Source: PALSA-607 sp036501485
GTDB lineage: Bacteria; Actinomycetota; Actinomycetes; Acidothermales; Acidothermaceae
Direction: 5' to 3'
Length of the DNA: 64,000 nt
NCBI GenBank assembly: GCA_036501485.1
Contig: DASYAG010000111.1
Span: forward strand, 11,204 to 75,203
How positions within the stretch are numbered: the stretch's first letter is position 1; the number at the start of each line of letters is the position of its first letter. The notes under the pieces are model-generated. The model did not search any database, was not told the origin of the DNA, and saw only the letters and a list, made by a program, of their open reading frames with translations. Below are positions 26,593-34,972 of this stretch, piece after piece. A program made the translations under genes and the position numbers.

Positions 26593-26616
26593 TCGGACGC
26601 TGCCGACAACGTCCGA
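26593..26616. other. 7-bp inverted repeat upstream of the ada/alkA gene
   Basis: TCGGACG (26593-26599) and CGTCCGA (26610-26616) flank a 10-nt loop, 45 bp upstream of the ada/alkA start and 72 bp beyond the RDD gene stop. It is either a weak terminator or a regulatory site; there is no U-run. Confidence 0.35.
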
Positions 26617-26687
26617 TTCCCGCTAGCGGGCCGGCCGGCGCAGGGCGCGCCTCCTGGCAGCTGTCGTCAGAACTTTGACGAGCCGGG

Positions 26688-27278
26688 CTAGTGGGTGCGC
26701 TGGAAGGCCCGAATGCTGCGCTGCGGCCGGCCGGTGAACCGTCCCCAGCGGACAACATCGGAGCCAGTGGCAAGGTCGAGCCAAGTGCGTTGACCGAGCA
26801 CGGCCGGAATCGCCTGCGAGAGACCCAGCGCGGCAGCTGCACATATCGCAACGGGTGGAGACATAAACCAAAGACGCAACGCAACGAGGAACGTCACCAC
26901 GAACGACCCCACCACGAGCAGCGTGCGACCGATCAGCCGCCCAGTAGGGAGTCGGTCGACGTCCGTGCTCACAACGCACACCCCGGTGACCCATTTACCG
27001 AGCGTGCGGCCATATATCGCGAGGCCCAGCACCTCGTACAAGGGCCACCCGACAACAAGCCAAAGGAACGACGCGATCCCGGCAAGGATCTGAAACATCA
27101 ATCGGTAGTCGTCTGGCCCACTCGATGGTGGCCCCGCCAGCCTCCAGAAGACCCACACGACAGGGGCGACAAGGATCGTCATGTCGAGGATCCGAGCGGC
27201 AGGGCGCCGCCAGCGCACCGAGCCGCCCGAATGGCGGTCGATCGCCGACTCAGACCACGCGTCATTGCCTGGACGCAC
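26688..27278 (-). CDS. RDD-family membrane protein
   Basis: The 196-residue protein has about four membrane helices. The RDD signature is partly visible near the N terminus (WRRPAARILDMTILVAPVVWVF), followed by the characteristic GLAIYGRTLGKWVTGVCVV and LIGRTLLVVGS. RDD proteins are small membrane proteins of mostly unknown, sometimes ion-transport, function. GTG 27278 is the only reasonable upstream start. It is transcribed toward the alkylation operon but separated from it by about 140 bp and a hairpin. Confidence 0.82.
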   Translation of the reverse strand: MRPGNDAWSESAIDRHSGGSVRWRRPAARILDMTILVAPVVWVFWRLAGPPSSGPDDYRLMFQILAGIASFLWLVVGWPLYEVLGLAIYGRTLGKWVTGVCVVSTDVDRLPTGRLIGRTLLVVGSFVVTFLVALRLWFMSPPVAICAAAALGLSQAIPAVLGQRTWLDLATGSDVVRWGRFTGRPQRSIRAFQRTH

Positions 27279-27357
27279 TCGATGTCACCCCGTCTCGTCG
27301 TGAGATGACATCGGCGTCGCACCGCGATTGCTAAACCGGGCGACGGATAATCAAGCC

Positions 27358-27795
27358 GTGCCCGATGTCGTGTCCGATCTCGTCGTCTCGCCGCGGGTGA
27401 CCATCGCCGCCGGCGAACTGCGCTGGCGATTCTCCAGGTCGAGCGGACCAGGCGGTCAGGGAGTCAACACCACCGACAGCCGCGTCGAGCTCTCGTTCGA
27501 CGTCGCGACGAGTCCCTCGATCCCGCCCTTTCTGCGCGAGCGCGCAATCTCGCGACTTGGCGAGCGACTCACTGACGGCGTCCTCGTGGTCGCGGCGTCA
27601 GAGCATCGCTCGCAACTCCGAAATCGCGAGGCTGCAGCGGCTCGCCTTGTGTCGCTACTGCGCGGCGCATTGGCACCTCCCCCGCGTACCCGTCGTCCGA
27701 CCATGCCGTCGCGAGGCGCGATCGAGCGCCGGCTCACCGACAAGAAGGCGAACGCCAAACGCAAGGCCGATCGCCGTACCCCGCCCGACTGGTGA
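27358..27795 (+). CDS. arfB: Alternative ribosome-rescue peptidyl-tRNA hydrolase
   Basis: ArfB rescues ribosomes stalled on non-stop mRNAs by entering the empty A site and hydrolysing peptidyl-tRNA. The release-factor GGQ loop is present in SRSSGPGGQGVNTTDSRVEL, with the basic C-terminal tail (ERRLTDKKANAKRKADRRT) that threads into the mRNA channel. I chose GTG 27358 (145 aa); the frame also has a TTG at 27328. It converges on the mca group. Confidence 0.93.
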   Translation: MPDVVSDLVVSPRVTIAAGELRWRFSRSSGPGGQGVNTTDSRVELSFDVATSPSIPPFLRERAISRLGERLTDGVLVVAASEHRSQLRNREAAAARLVSLLRGALAPPPRTRRPTMPSRGAIERRLTDKKANAKRKADRRTPPDW

Positions 27796-27799
27796 GCAG

Positions 27800-28042
27800 C
27801 TAGGGGCGGGGAGTTCGCGGCTTGGAGGTCTTGTTGGCGTCGGCTGGCTGGTCGTCGAAGTTGATCTTGTCGACCTTCTTCAGGCGCTTGGTCATCGACC
27901 GCAGCAAGAAGACCACGGCAACCGCGAGCACCAGAAAGACCAGCAAGCCCTCTGCGCCGTTGGCGTTCTTCGCGGTGGTGTCGGCGGCCGCGGCCGTCAC
28001 CGCGTGGAGCACTGCTAATGAGTGCAACGCAAACCCTGTCAT
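27800..28042 (-). CDS. Small single-helix membrane protein (Rv1083-like)
   Basis: The 80-residue protein has one strong membrane helix (GLLVFLVLAVAVVFLL), then a basic cytoplasmic stretch RSMTKRLKKVDKINF and a disordered tail. Its ATG overlaps the mca stop by 4 nt, and small membrane proteins in this position downstream of mca are conserved in actinobacteria. Function is unknown; coupling to mca suggests a mycothiol or detoxification context, or simply a conserved operon. Confidence 0.8.
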   Translation of the reverse strand: MTGFALHSLAVLHAVTAAAADTTAKNANGAEGLLVFLVLAVAVVFLLRSMTKRLKKVDKINFDDQPADANKTSKPRTPRP

Positions 28043-28962
28043 GTTCGAGCATCCTCACGCAGACCCGCGAACAGGTCGTCTTCAGGGATCGTCGAGTTGA
28101 CCAGGGACCGCGCCAACTCGTAGTCCTCAGTGGGCCACGCTTCTTGCTGGATGTCGAGAGGGACGTCGAACCAAGGTCCGTTCGGATCGACCTGGGTCGC
28201 GTGCGCGAGCAGCGCATTCGTGCGGGTCTCGTACCACGGCGCGGTCGGCACCCGAGTCGTGATCCGGTTCTGGTCTTCCTCTTTGACGACCCACTCGGCG
28301 AGCCGCTCGGCGTAAGGCGATTCAAGCCCGCGAGCGACCATCGCATCGTGCATGGCCTGGAATCGCTCGAGGTGGAAAGTCCAGTGGTAGTAGAGCTTCA
28401 ACGGCTGCCACGGCTCACCCGTGCCGGGATAACGATCAGGATCGCCGGCCGCATCGAACGCCTCGACCGTGACGTTGTGGCACATCACGTGGTCGGGATG
28501 CGGGTAGCCGCCCCGCTCGTCGTAGGTGATCACGACGTGCGGCCGCTCGCGCCTGATCAACTCGACCAGCGGAGCTGACGCGACTTCGAGCGGCTGCAGC
28601 GCGAAGCAGCCTTCGGGCAGCGGCGGCAGCGGATCACCCTCGGGCAGCCCTGAGTCGACGAAGCCGAGCCAGACATGGCGGACGCCGAGGATGCGCACCG
28701 CCTCCGCCATCTCGGCCCGGCGCACGTTCGCCAGGTCGTCAACGACCTCTGGGCGGTCCATCGCGGGGTTCAAGATCGAGCCGCGCTCGCCGCCCGTCAA
28801 TGTCACCACGAGGACGTCGACGCCCTCGGCCACATAGCGGGCCATCGTCGCGGCGCCCTTGCTGGACTCATCATCCGGATGGGCGTGGACGGCCATCAGC
28901 CGCAGTGGCTGTGTCATTTGAGGTGCGATGTCACGTCTGGGTCCAGTCCCGTTCGTACTCAT
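28039..28962 (-). CDS. mca: Mycothiol S-conjugate amidase
   Basis: Mca cleaves mycothiol conjugates of electrophiles to glucosaminyl-inositol and a mercapturic acid that is exported. The zinc-binding motifs are AHPDDESSKGAATMARY and GGYPHPDHVMCHNVTVEAF, plus GGERGSILNPAMDRPEVVDDL and the C-terminal WPTEDYELARS, as in the M. tuberculosis enzyme. ATG 28962 has AGGAGA 10 nt upstream (307 aa); an internal ATG at 28917 would give the more usual N terminus MTQPLRLMAVHAHPDD. The gene is strong evidence that the organism makes mycothiol. It is divergent from greA. Confidence 0.95.
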   Translation of the reverse strand: MSTNGTGPRRDIAPQMTQPLRLMAVHAHPDDESSKGAATMARYVAEGVDVLVVTLTGGERGSILNPAMDRPEVVDDLANVRRAEMAEAVRILGVRHVWLGFVDSGLPEGDPLPPLPEGCFALQPLEVASAPLVELIRRERPHVVITYDERGGYPHPDHVMCHNVTVEAFDAAGDPDRYPGTGEPWQPLKLYYHWTFHLERFQAMHDAMVARGLESPYAERLAEWVVKEEDQNRITTRVPTAPWYETRTNALLAHATQVDPNGPWFDVPLDIQQEAWPTEDYELARSLVNSTIPEDDLFAGLREDART

Positions 28963-29104
28963 GAACTCTCATTCTCCTGGCTTGCGGGGACTTGCCGACC
29001 ATCGGGGCGGCTGGCGGTTGTAACCTTGCATACACACGCCGACTAGCAACTCGCGAAGAGTCGTTTGTCATCCAGCCCAGATCGGCGAAGTGCAGAGGAG
29101 CTCC

Positions 29105-29596
29105 GTGGCCCAGACCACCCCGATCACCTGGCTGACTCGCGACGCCTACGACAGGCTCACTGCGGAGTACGACGAGCTCACCGGCCCAGCCAGGGTCGAA
29201 ATCGCGCGCAAGATCCAGGCGGCGCGCGAAGAGGGCGACCTCAAGGAGAACGGCGGCTACCACGCCGCGAAAGAAGAGCAAGGCAAGATGGAAGCCCGTA
29301 TCCGGCAGCTACGGCAGCTCCTCGATAACGCCAAGGTCGGAGCCGGACCAGCGGACGACGGCAAGGTCGGCCCGGGCATGGTCGTGACCGTTCGTTATGA
29401 GGGCGACGACGACACGTTGACCTTCTTGTTGGGCTCGCGTGAAGACGCCGGTGGCGCCGTTGACGTTTACTCCCCGAGTTCGCCGCTCGGAGCCGCGCTG
29501 CTCGGCAAGACCGCGGGCGACACGGCGTCCTACTCGCTGCCTAACGGCACCAAGCTGTCCGTCGAGATCATCGAAGCCAAGCCCTACACCGGCTAG
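29105..29596 (+). CDS. greA: Transcription elongation factor GreA
   Basis: GreA stimulates transcript cleavage by stalled RNA polymerase. The 163-residue protein starts at GTG 29105 behind GAGGAG. It has the antiparallel coiled coil with the acidic tip region AAREEGDLKENGGYHAAKEEQ (usually DLSENAEYHAAKEEQ) and the C-terminal FKBP-like domain (YSPSSPLGAALLGKTAGDTASY). Its final five codons and stop are precisely duplicated in tandem. Confidence 0.96.
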   Translation: MAQTTPITWLTRDAYDRLTAEYDELTGPARVEIARKIQAAREEGDLKENGGYHAAKEEQGKMEARIRQLRQLLDNAKVGAGPADDGKVGPGMVVTVRYEGDDDTLTFLLGSREDAGGAVDVYSPSSPLGAALLGKTAGDTASYSLPNGTKLSVEIIEAKPYTG

Positions 29597-29611
29597 CCCT
29601 ACACCGGCTAG
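29582..29611. repeat. Exact 15-bp duplication of the greA 3' end
   Basis: CCCTACACCGGCTAG occurs at 29582-29596, where it encodes PYTG-stop of greA, and again exactly at 29597-29611. The second copy supplies CTA at 29608-29610, which is the stop codon (TAG on the minus strand) of the convergent ABC permease. One duplicated unit therefore terminates a gene on each strand. Confidence 0.93.
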
Positions 29612-30408
29612 CGGGCGGCTGCCGCGCGGTACTTGCGCACCGACAGCGGAACGAAGATCACCAATAGCAGCACGCTCCACCCGATCGCGGTGACCTGCGG
29701 ATGCTGCATCGGCCACGCATTTGGGCGCGGCAGCGTGCCGTTGTTGCCGAATAGTTCGCGGGCGGACGCGACAACAGAACTCACCGGATTCCAGTTTGCT
29801 ACTGGCTGAAGCCAGCCCGGTAGCGACTGCGAAGTGACAAACGCGTTCGAGAGGAACGTCAGCGGAAACATCCAGATGAAGCCGGCGCTCTGTGCGACCT
29901 CGACGCTCCTTACGGACAACCCGATCGTCGCCGACACCCACGACATCGAGTACGCAAAGAGAAAGATGATCAGGTAGGCCGCGATCGCTCGGCTTGCCCC
30001 ACGCTCGATGCGCCAGCCGACGAGCAGACCGCATGCCGACATCACCACCATCACGATGCAGTTGTTGACCAAGTCGGAAAGTGTCCGGCCGAACAGCACC
30101 GCCGATCGCGCCATGGGCAGTGATCTGAACCGGTCGATGATTCCCTTCTGAAGGTCATCGGCCAATCCGATTGCCGTGATGCCCGCACCGAAAGTCACGG
30201 TCTGAGTGAAGATGCCGGCCATCAAGTAGGAGCGATAGCTCACGCCTGGCACCGGAATCGCGCCACCGAAGACGTACGCGAAGAGCAGCACGAACATGAT
30301 CGGCTGCACTGTCGTGAAGATCAGTAGGTCAGGGATGCGCTTGACCTTGATGAGGTTGCGCTTCGCCATCACGAAGCCGTCGGCGGTCGCCTGCGTCAAG
30401 ACGCTCAT
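29608..30408 (-). CDS. ABC-2 type exporter permease (DrrB-like)
   Basis: The 266-residue protein has six membrane helices, with the DrrB-family opening RNLIKVKRIPDLLIFTTVQPIMFVLLF and the ABC-2 signature around GIIDRFRSLPMARSAVLFGR. NAFVTSQSLPGWLQPVANWNPVS is the typical last periplasmic loop. It pairs with the ATPase encoded immediately upstream (4-nt overlap). DrrAB-type exporters move hydrophobic drugs or lipids; the substrate is not deducible. Its stop codon lies inside the duplicated greA tail. Confidence 0.92.
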   Translation of the reverse strand: MSVLTQATADGFVMAKRNLIKVKRIPDLLIFTTVQPIMFVLLFAYVFGGAIPVPGVSYRSYLMAGIFTQTVTFGAGITAIGLADDLQKGIIDRFRSLPMARSAVLFGRTLSDLVNNCIVMVVMSACGLLVGWRIERGASRAIAAYLIIFLFAYSMSWVSATIGLSVRSVEVAQSAGFIWMFPLTFLSNAFVTSQSLPGWLQPVANWNPVSSVVASARELFGNNGTLPRPNAWPMQHPQVTAIGWSVLLLVIFVPLSVRKYRAAAAR

Positions 30409-31451
30409 GACTGCTTCTCCTTGCGGCCCTTACGGCCTTTTTGCATGCCGGCTACCGACGGATCGGCTGCGTCCTCGGCCGCGTGGCCGGTCAACGACAA
30501 GAACACATCGTCAAGGGTTGGACGTCGAATGGCGACGTCTTTCACGACCACTCCGGCGCTATCAAGCTGGCGTAGCGCATCGATCAGAACAGCGGACCCA
30601 CCCTGTACGGCGATGGATGCCGCCTTGCCCGTCTGGTCGATCGTCGGCTCGCCGAACCCGACCCTGCGCAACACCTGTTCGGTGGCTGGCAACTCCGACG
30701 CGTTCGACACGGTCAACTCGAGGCGCTCGCCACCGATCTGCGACTTCAATTCATCGGCAGTGCCGCGAGCGATCACCTTGCCGTGGTCGATCACGACGAT
30801 GGACTGCGCAAGTCGATCTGCTTCCTCGAGATACTGCGTGGTCAGCAGCAGCGTGGTGCCGCCGTCGACAAGCTCCTCGATGACGTCCCACATGCCGAGG
30901 CGACCGCGCGGATCGAGACCCGTAGTCGGCTCGTCGAGGAACAGCACCCGAGGCTTGGCGACGAGGCTGCCAGCGAGGTCGAGGCGGCGACGCATGCCGC
31001 CGGAGTACGTCTTCACGACGCGATTCGCGGCGTCGACCAAGTCGAAGCGCTCGAGGAGTTCGTCTGCTCGTTTGAGAGAGGGACCCTTGCCGAGGTGATA
31101 CAGGCGACCGACCATGTCGAGGTTCTCGCGGCCCGTCAGGTTCTCGTCGACCGCCGCGTATTGGCCTGAGACGCCGATGGTGCGGCGTACCGCATCCGCG
31201 TCGCGGACGACGTCGAGACCCGCGACGGTGGCAGTACCGGCGTCCGGCTTGAGAAGAGTTGTGAACACCCGCACCGCGGTCGTCTTGCCGGCGCCGTTAG
31301 GCCCGAGCAGGCCGAGCACGGTGCCCTCTTCGACGTTCAAATCAATGCCGTCGAGCGCGCGGACCGCGCCATAGTGCTTGACCAGACCCTCGGCCACGAT
31401 CGCGCCGCCGGTAGACCGCGGTGCGCGCACAGATGCTTGGACATCGACCAT
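30405..31451 (-). CDS. ABC exporter ATP-binding protein (DrrA-like)
   Basis: The 348-residue ATPase has Walker A GPNGAGKTTAVRV, signature TYSGGMRRRLDLAGSL, Walker B VLFLDEPTTGLDPRGR and TTQYLEEADRLA, where Gln replaces the H-loop His as is usual in DrrA. A DrrA-specific C-terminal domain ends RPTLDDVFLSLTGH, followed by a basic tail (KGRKGRKEKQS). ATG 31451 is preceded by GGGAG. The upstream 80 bp carry two GTTC-centred palindromes that could bind a repressor. Confidence 0.94.
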   Translation of the reverse strand: MVDVQASVRAPRSTGGAIVAEGLVKHYGAVRALDGIDLNVEEGTVLGLLGPNGAGKTTAVRVFTTLLKPDAGTATVAGLDVVRDADAVRRTIGVSGQYAAVDENLTGRENLDMVGRLYHLGKGPSLKRADELLERFDLVDAANRVVKTYSGGMRRRLDLAGSLVAKPRVLFLDEPTTGLDPRGRLGMWDVIEELVDGGTTLLLTTQYLEEADRLAQSIVVIDHGKVIARGTADELKSQIGGERLELTVSNASELPATEQVLRRVGFGEPTIDQTGKAASIAVQGGSAVLIDALRQLDSAGVVVKDVAIRRPTLDDVFLSLTGHAAEDAADPSVAGMQKGRKGRKEKQS

Positions 31452-31491
31452 GTGAAGAGAGACTCCCTCGAGTCGTCGAAATCATCGGCTC

Positions 31492-31527
31492 GTTCGGAAC
31501 CAGCAGCAGGAGCTACCGTTCCGGAAC
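31492..31527. promoter_or_regulatory. Paired GTTC(C)GGAAC palindromes upstream of the ABC exporter operon
   Basis: GTTCGGAAC at 31492-31500 and the perfect 10-bp palindrome GTTCCGGAAC at 31518-31527 lie 41-76 bp upstream of the DrrA-like start codon. Two near-identical palindromic sites 26 bp apart in a promoter-sized region suggest operators of a drug-responsive repressor. No regulator gene is adjacent, so this is inference. Confidence 0.45.
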
Positions 31528-31631
31528 AAACAGCGCCCGCGATCCACCCAACACAGCAGGCTATCGACCGGCGTCACGGGAGCGTCAAGTTACTTAAATC
31601 ATGGGGTCGCTAACGACTTTGCCTGCGGAGG

Positions 31632-32627
31632 TCAGCGGGCGACGTAGCGGTCGAGCACGACAAGGACGGATGCCGCCACAAGTCCGTACTCGACAAGAAT
31701 CACGCGCCAAGCCGGAACGTTCACTCGAAGGGCCGCAGCCGAGATCCCCGAGGGACTGATCACGTAGCGCGCAGTTTCCGGGCTGATGTAGCGAATCGGG
31801 AAGCCGGGGTACCAGCCGCCTCCCATGATGTCGTGCTGAATGCGCGCGGTCGGCACCACGACCAGGACGAAGCCCAGCAACACGCACAAGAGCGCCACGG
31901 GTACGACGGAAATGTGGGCCAGGTGCGACGCGTGGTGGCCGATCGGCGTCGATGCCAGCGGGATAGCCGCAATGCCCAGGGCCGCCAGCAGTTGGCCGCC
32001 TATAAGCGATAGCGCACGAGCCCTTGTCGGAAACGCGTCGCCGGAGTTTGACGGCGCGAAACTCGGACGTGCTTTGTCCCCCTCGGTCAACGCCGCAAGC
32101 ACCGAGACCGACGCGACCGGGCCAACCGACCACACCGCCTCGGGCACCTCGACGTGCGGAGCTGGCGGGGCCTCAGGCGGCGATTCGAACGGGGCTTCGA
32201 GACGTGGGTCGGGCTGAGCCACAAAGAGGTCGGTTGGAGCGGGCGCAAACTGCGGGGCGACAGCAAAGGGCTGCGGGGCCGCAACTGTCTGTGTCACAAC
32301 TGTCTGTGTGACAACAAGCCGCGGGGCGGCCTCAAATGGCTGGGCCGCTACAAAGGGTTGCGCGGCGGTTATGGACTGAGCAGCCGCGAAGGGACCACTC
32401 GGGACGGCTGCAAGGCGCCGCTTCGCCGCAACGCGCGGATTCGGCGCCACGCCGAGCCGACTATTCATGCGAGGTGCGCTCGAGCCGCGGCCACCACTGT
32501 CCCTGCGGCGGCGCTGCATCAACGCGGCGATCGCCAAGATCAGCAACGCCCCCAACAAGGCGGGCAACAGCGGCACGTGGGAAACGGTCACGTTCGAGAG
32601 GGTCACGTGCGAAAGAGCAAGGTGCAC
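31632..32627 (-). CDS. Membrane protein with Ala/Pro/Gln-rich linker, unknown function
   Basis: The 331-residue protein has an N-terminal helix (LLPALLGALLILAIAALM), a basic RRRRD stop-transfer and about 150 residues of low-complexity sequence with imperfect repeats (AAQPFVAAQPFEAAP, VVTQTVVTQTV). Three C-terminal helices follow (LLAALGIAAIPLAS, VPVALLCVLLGFVLVVVP, VILVEYGLVAASVLVVL). A conserved-looking soluble turn GGGWYPGFPIRYISPETARYVISPSG lies between the last two. I do not recognise a family. The gene begins with a weakly repetitive SHVTLSNVTVSHV segment. A 22-bp inverted repeat sits 33 bp upstream. Confidence 0.65.
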   Translation of the reverse strand: MHLALSHVTLSNVTVSHVPLLPALLGALLILAIAALMQRRRRDSGGRGSSAPRMNSRLGVAPNPRVAAKRRLAAVPSGPFAAAQSITAAQPFVAAQPFEAAPRLVVTQTVVTQTVAAPQPFAVAPQFAPAPTDLFVAQPDPRLEAPFESPPEAPPAPHVEVPEAVWSVGPVASVSVLAALTEGDKARPSFAPSNSGDAFPTRARALSLIGGQLLAALGIAAIPLASTPIGHHASHLAHISVVPVALLCVLLGFVLVVVPTARIQHDIMGGGWYPGFPIRYISPETARYVISPSGISAAALRVNVPAWRVILVEYGLVAASVLVVLDRYVAR

Positions 32628-32659
32628 GACATCCGACTTTCAGGCAGGGAAGGCTGACT

Positions 32660-32681
32660 GAGAACTCAGAATCGAGTTCTC
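32660..32681. promoter_or_regulatory. Perfect 8-bp inverted repeat
   Basis: GAGAACTC (32660-32667) and GAGTTCTC (32674-32681) with a 6-nt centre lie in the 109-bp gap between the ilvA stop and the next gene's start, both minus strand. It could terminate ilvA transcription or act as an operator for the downstream membrane protein. No U-run follows on the minus strand. Confidence 0.5.
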
Positions 32682-32736
32682 AAGTAGTCTTTTCGACCCT
32701 GACAGTGAGCGACCTGAGCCTTCCCCGTTGCTCCTG

Positions 32737-33966
32737 CTAGGTGAATTCGAGGCGGTAGCCACGCGAGCGGAGCATCTCCACGACCTCATCCGAGTGCGTC
32801 GGGCCTCGAGTCTCGACCTGTAGCGCAACCGCGACCTCATCGAGGCGCAGCGTCGGCGCAGTGCGCTGGTGCACCACATCAAGCACGTTGCCACCCGCGA
32901 CTGCGAGCGTCTGTAGCAAGGCCGCGAGCGCGCCCGGTCGATCGCTGATCGTGACCTGGAACGACAAGTAGCGCCCCGCGGCCGCGAGTCCGTGACGCAG
33001 CACGCCCATCAGCAACACCGGGTCGACGTTGCCGCCCGACAAGACGGCAACAACCGGCGGTTCGAACGTCTCAGGAGCGTCGATGATCGCGGCAACGGCT
33101 GCGACTCCAGCCGGTTCGACGACCAGCTTGGCGCGCTCGAGACAGAACAGCAGCGCCCTCGACAGTGAATCCTCCGACACCGTCACCACTCGATCGACGT
33201 AGTCACGGACCAGTTCGAACGTCAACTCACCGGGACATCCGACGGCGATGCCGTCAGCGATCGTCGACATGCTGGCGAGCCTGGTCGGCGTCCCGGCTTC
33301 AAGTGAACCGGGGAACGCGGCCGCACCTTGGGCTTGCACGGCGACCACTTTGATGTCGGGCCGCAGCGCTTTGACGACCACTGCGAGACCTGCTGTCAAC
33401 CCGCCTCCCCCGGTGCTGACGACGATGGTCCGCGCATCGGGGCATTGCTCGAGGATCTCAAGCCCGACAGTTGCCTGGCCCGCCACGATGTCGGGGTTAT
33501 CGAACGGGTGAATCAACACCGCGCCCGTGGTGGCCGCAAAGGAGATGGCCTCCGCCAACGCCTCATCAAGGGTGTGGCCGAAGAACCGCACATCGGCGCC
33601 GTACTTGCGAGTTGCCTCGACCTTCGGCAGCGGAGCCCCTTCGGGCATGAACACCGTCGACTTGGCGCCAAGGAGTGAGGAGGCGAGCGCAACCCCCTGC
33701 GCATGATTGCCGGCACTCGCCGCGACGACGCCGCGCGCCCTCTCGTCGTCGCTCAATCGTGCAATACGAACGTAGGCGCCGCGAATCTTGAACGATCCGG
33801 CGCGTTGCAAGTTTTCGCATTTCAACCGAACGTCGCCGCCGACCAACTCGGCAAGCGCCCGCGAGGATTCGATCGGCGTGCGACGCGCGACTCCCGCGAG
33901 GAGAACCGCAGCCGCGCGCGCGTCGGCCAGCCACTCTTGCGGGTCACGCGGGACGGCGGAGGCCAT
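32737..33966 (-). CDS. ilvA: Threonine ammonia-lyase with ACT domain
   Basis: This PLP enzyme deaminates threonine to 2-oxobutanoate for isoleucine synthesis. The PLP lysine is in RAGSFKIRGAYVRI, the phosphate loop is VVSTGGGGLTAGLA and SAGNHAQGVALAS is present. The last 85 residues form a single ACT domain (FQVTISDRPGALAALLQTLAV), so this is the shorter, roughly 400-residue form. That form can be biosynthetic or catabolic; the gene symbol is given on that understanding. It is divergent from the alpha/beta hydrolase gene across 85 bp. Confidence 0.92.
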   Translation of the reverse strand: MASAVPRDPQEWLADARAAAVLLAGVARRTPIESSRALAELVGGDVRLKCENLQRAGSFKIRGAYVRIARLSDDERARGVVAASAGNHAQGVALASSLLGAKSTVFMPEGAPLPKVEATRKYGADVRFFGHTLDEALAEAISFAATTGAVLIHPFDNPDIVAGQATVGLEILEQCPDARTIVVSTGGGGLTAGLAVVVKALRPDIKVVAVQAQGAAAFPGSLEAGTPTRLASMSTIADGIAVGCPGELTFELVRDYVDRVVTVSEDSLSRALLFCLERAKLVVEPAGVAAVAAIIDAPETFEPPVVAVLSGGNVDPVLLMGVLRHGLAAAGRYLSFQVTISDRPGALAALLQTLAVAGGNVLDVVHQRTAPTLRLDEVAVALQVETRGPTHSDEVVEMLRSRGYRLEFT

Positions 33967-34051
33967 GCCCGAAGTCTCGCACCGTCGGCGCCAATAAAGA
34001 TTCGCCCACCCGAGTCGGTTTCGGTACGCCTATCCGGTGCAGGATGAACGA

Positions 34052-34936
34052 ATGCGCACCCAACTCGCCCCGGGCACGGCTGACCACGTCGTCGAAGGCA
34101 TCCGGATCCGGGTCACGACCTACGGCGGACCAGGCGACGGCCTCGACAACTCACCGGCGGTCCTGCTGCTGCATGGCTTCCCGACGTCGTCGCAACTGTG
34201 GCGCCAGGTCGGGCCCGAGATGTGTGCCGGCACCGACGACGACCTCTTCGTGCTGGCACCTGACCTCGTACAACTTGGCGAGTCAGAGCGGACCGGCGCG
34301 CGCATCGACCTCGCGACGCAGGCCCGGCTGCTACTCGGCATGCTCGACGCGCACGACGTCGACAGGGTCATCGTCGCCGGCCACGGACTCGGCGGCGCTG
34401 TCGCCGTCCACCTTGCTGCACTCGACGCGAGCCGGGTCGCCGGCCTTGCGTTGCTCGACTCGCCACTTCACGGCGACGCATGGCCAGTCGCTGGTGCATT
34501 GCCGATGCTGATTCCGGGCGTGCGCGCTATTTGCGGACGCGCACTCCCCGTCGTCCCGTGGCTTGCCGAACGAGTACTCGCGACGTTGGTCGGCAGTGGC
34601 AGCGATGCGGCGGGCGTGCGACCGCTCGACCGTTACGTCGAGGAGTTGCGCAAGCCGGGTGCCGCTCGCGGACTCGTGCATTTCGCGACCGCGGTTGACC
34701 CGGTCGCGATCGAAGCTGCGTGGCACGTCGTCCGTGCGTCGCCACCACCGACGCTCATCATGTGGGGCGCCGACGATCGAGTGCACAACATCACCTACGG
34801 ACGCCGGGTGGCGGGCGAAATTCCTACCGCCGCGTGGGTGCCGGTGGCCGGCGCAGGACACCTGCTTCCTGAAGAACGGCCGGAACGTGTTGCCGAAGAA
34901 CTTGTTGCATTTCACGCCGAGATCGCCGGCGACTAA
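34052..34936 (+). CDS. Alpha/beta-hydrolase fold protein with Gly at the nucleophile position
   Basis: The 294-residue protein has a standard alpha/beta-hydrolase frame: oxyanion HGFPTSSQLW, the strand DVDRVIVAGHGLGGAVAVHLA, the acid strand PTLIMWGADDRVHN and the His loop VAGAGHLLPEERPERVAEEL. The nucleophile elbow should be G-x-S/D/C-x-G, but reads GHGLGG with Gly112 (codon GGA) in place of the nucleophile, so classical ester hydrolysis is not expected while Asp and His remain. I chose ATG 34052, with GGA 7 nt upstream; a GTG at 34037 is possible. A PRC-barrel gene follows 36 bp downstream. Confidence 0.85.
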   Translation: MRTQLAPGTADHVVEGIRIRVTTYGGPGDGLDNSPAVLLLHGFPTSSQLWRQVGPEMCAGTDDDLFVLAPDLVQLGESERTGARIDLATQARLLLGMLDAHDVDRVIVAGHGLGGAVAVHLAALDASRVAGLALLDSPLHGDAWPVAGALPMLIPGVRAICGRALPVVPWLAERVLATLVGSGSDAAGVRPLDRYVEELRKPGAARGLVHFATAVDPVAIEAAWHVVRASPPPTLIMWGADDRVHNITYGRRVAGEIPTAAWVPVAGAGHLLPEERPERVAEELVAFHAEIAGD

Positions 34937-34972
34937 CCGTTTCTCTGACGCTGCGGAAACAGGAGACAGAGC

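Noticed and set aside
32660..32681. Intrinsic terminator after ilvA
   Set aside because: The stem is perfect but short, and no T-run follows on the transcribed strand, so it is listed as an inverted repeat, not a terminator.
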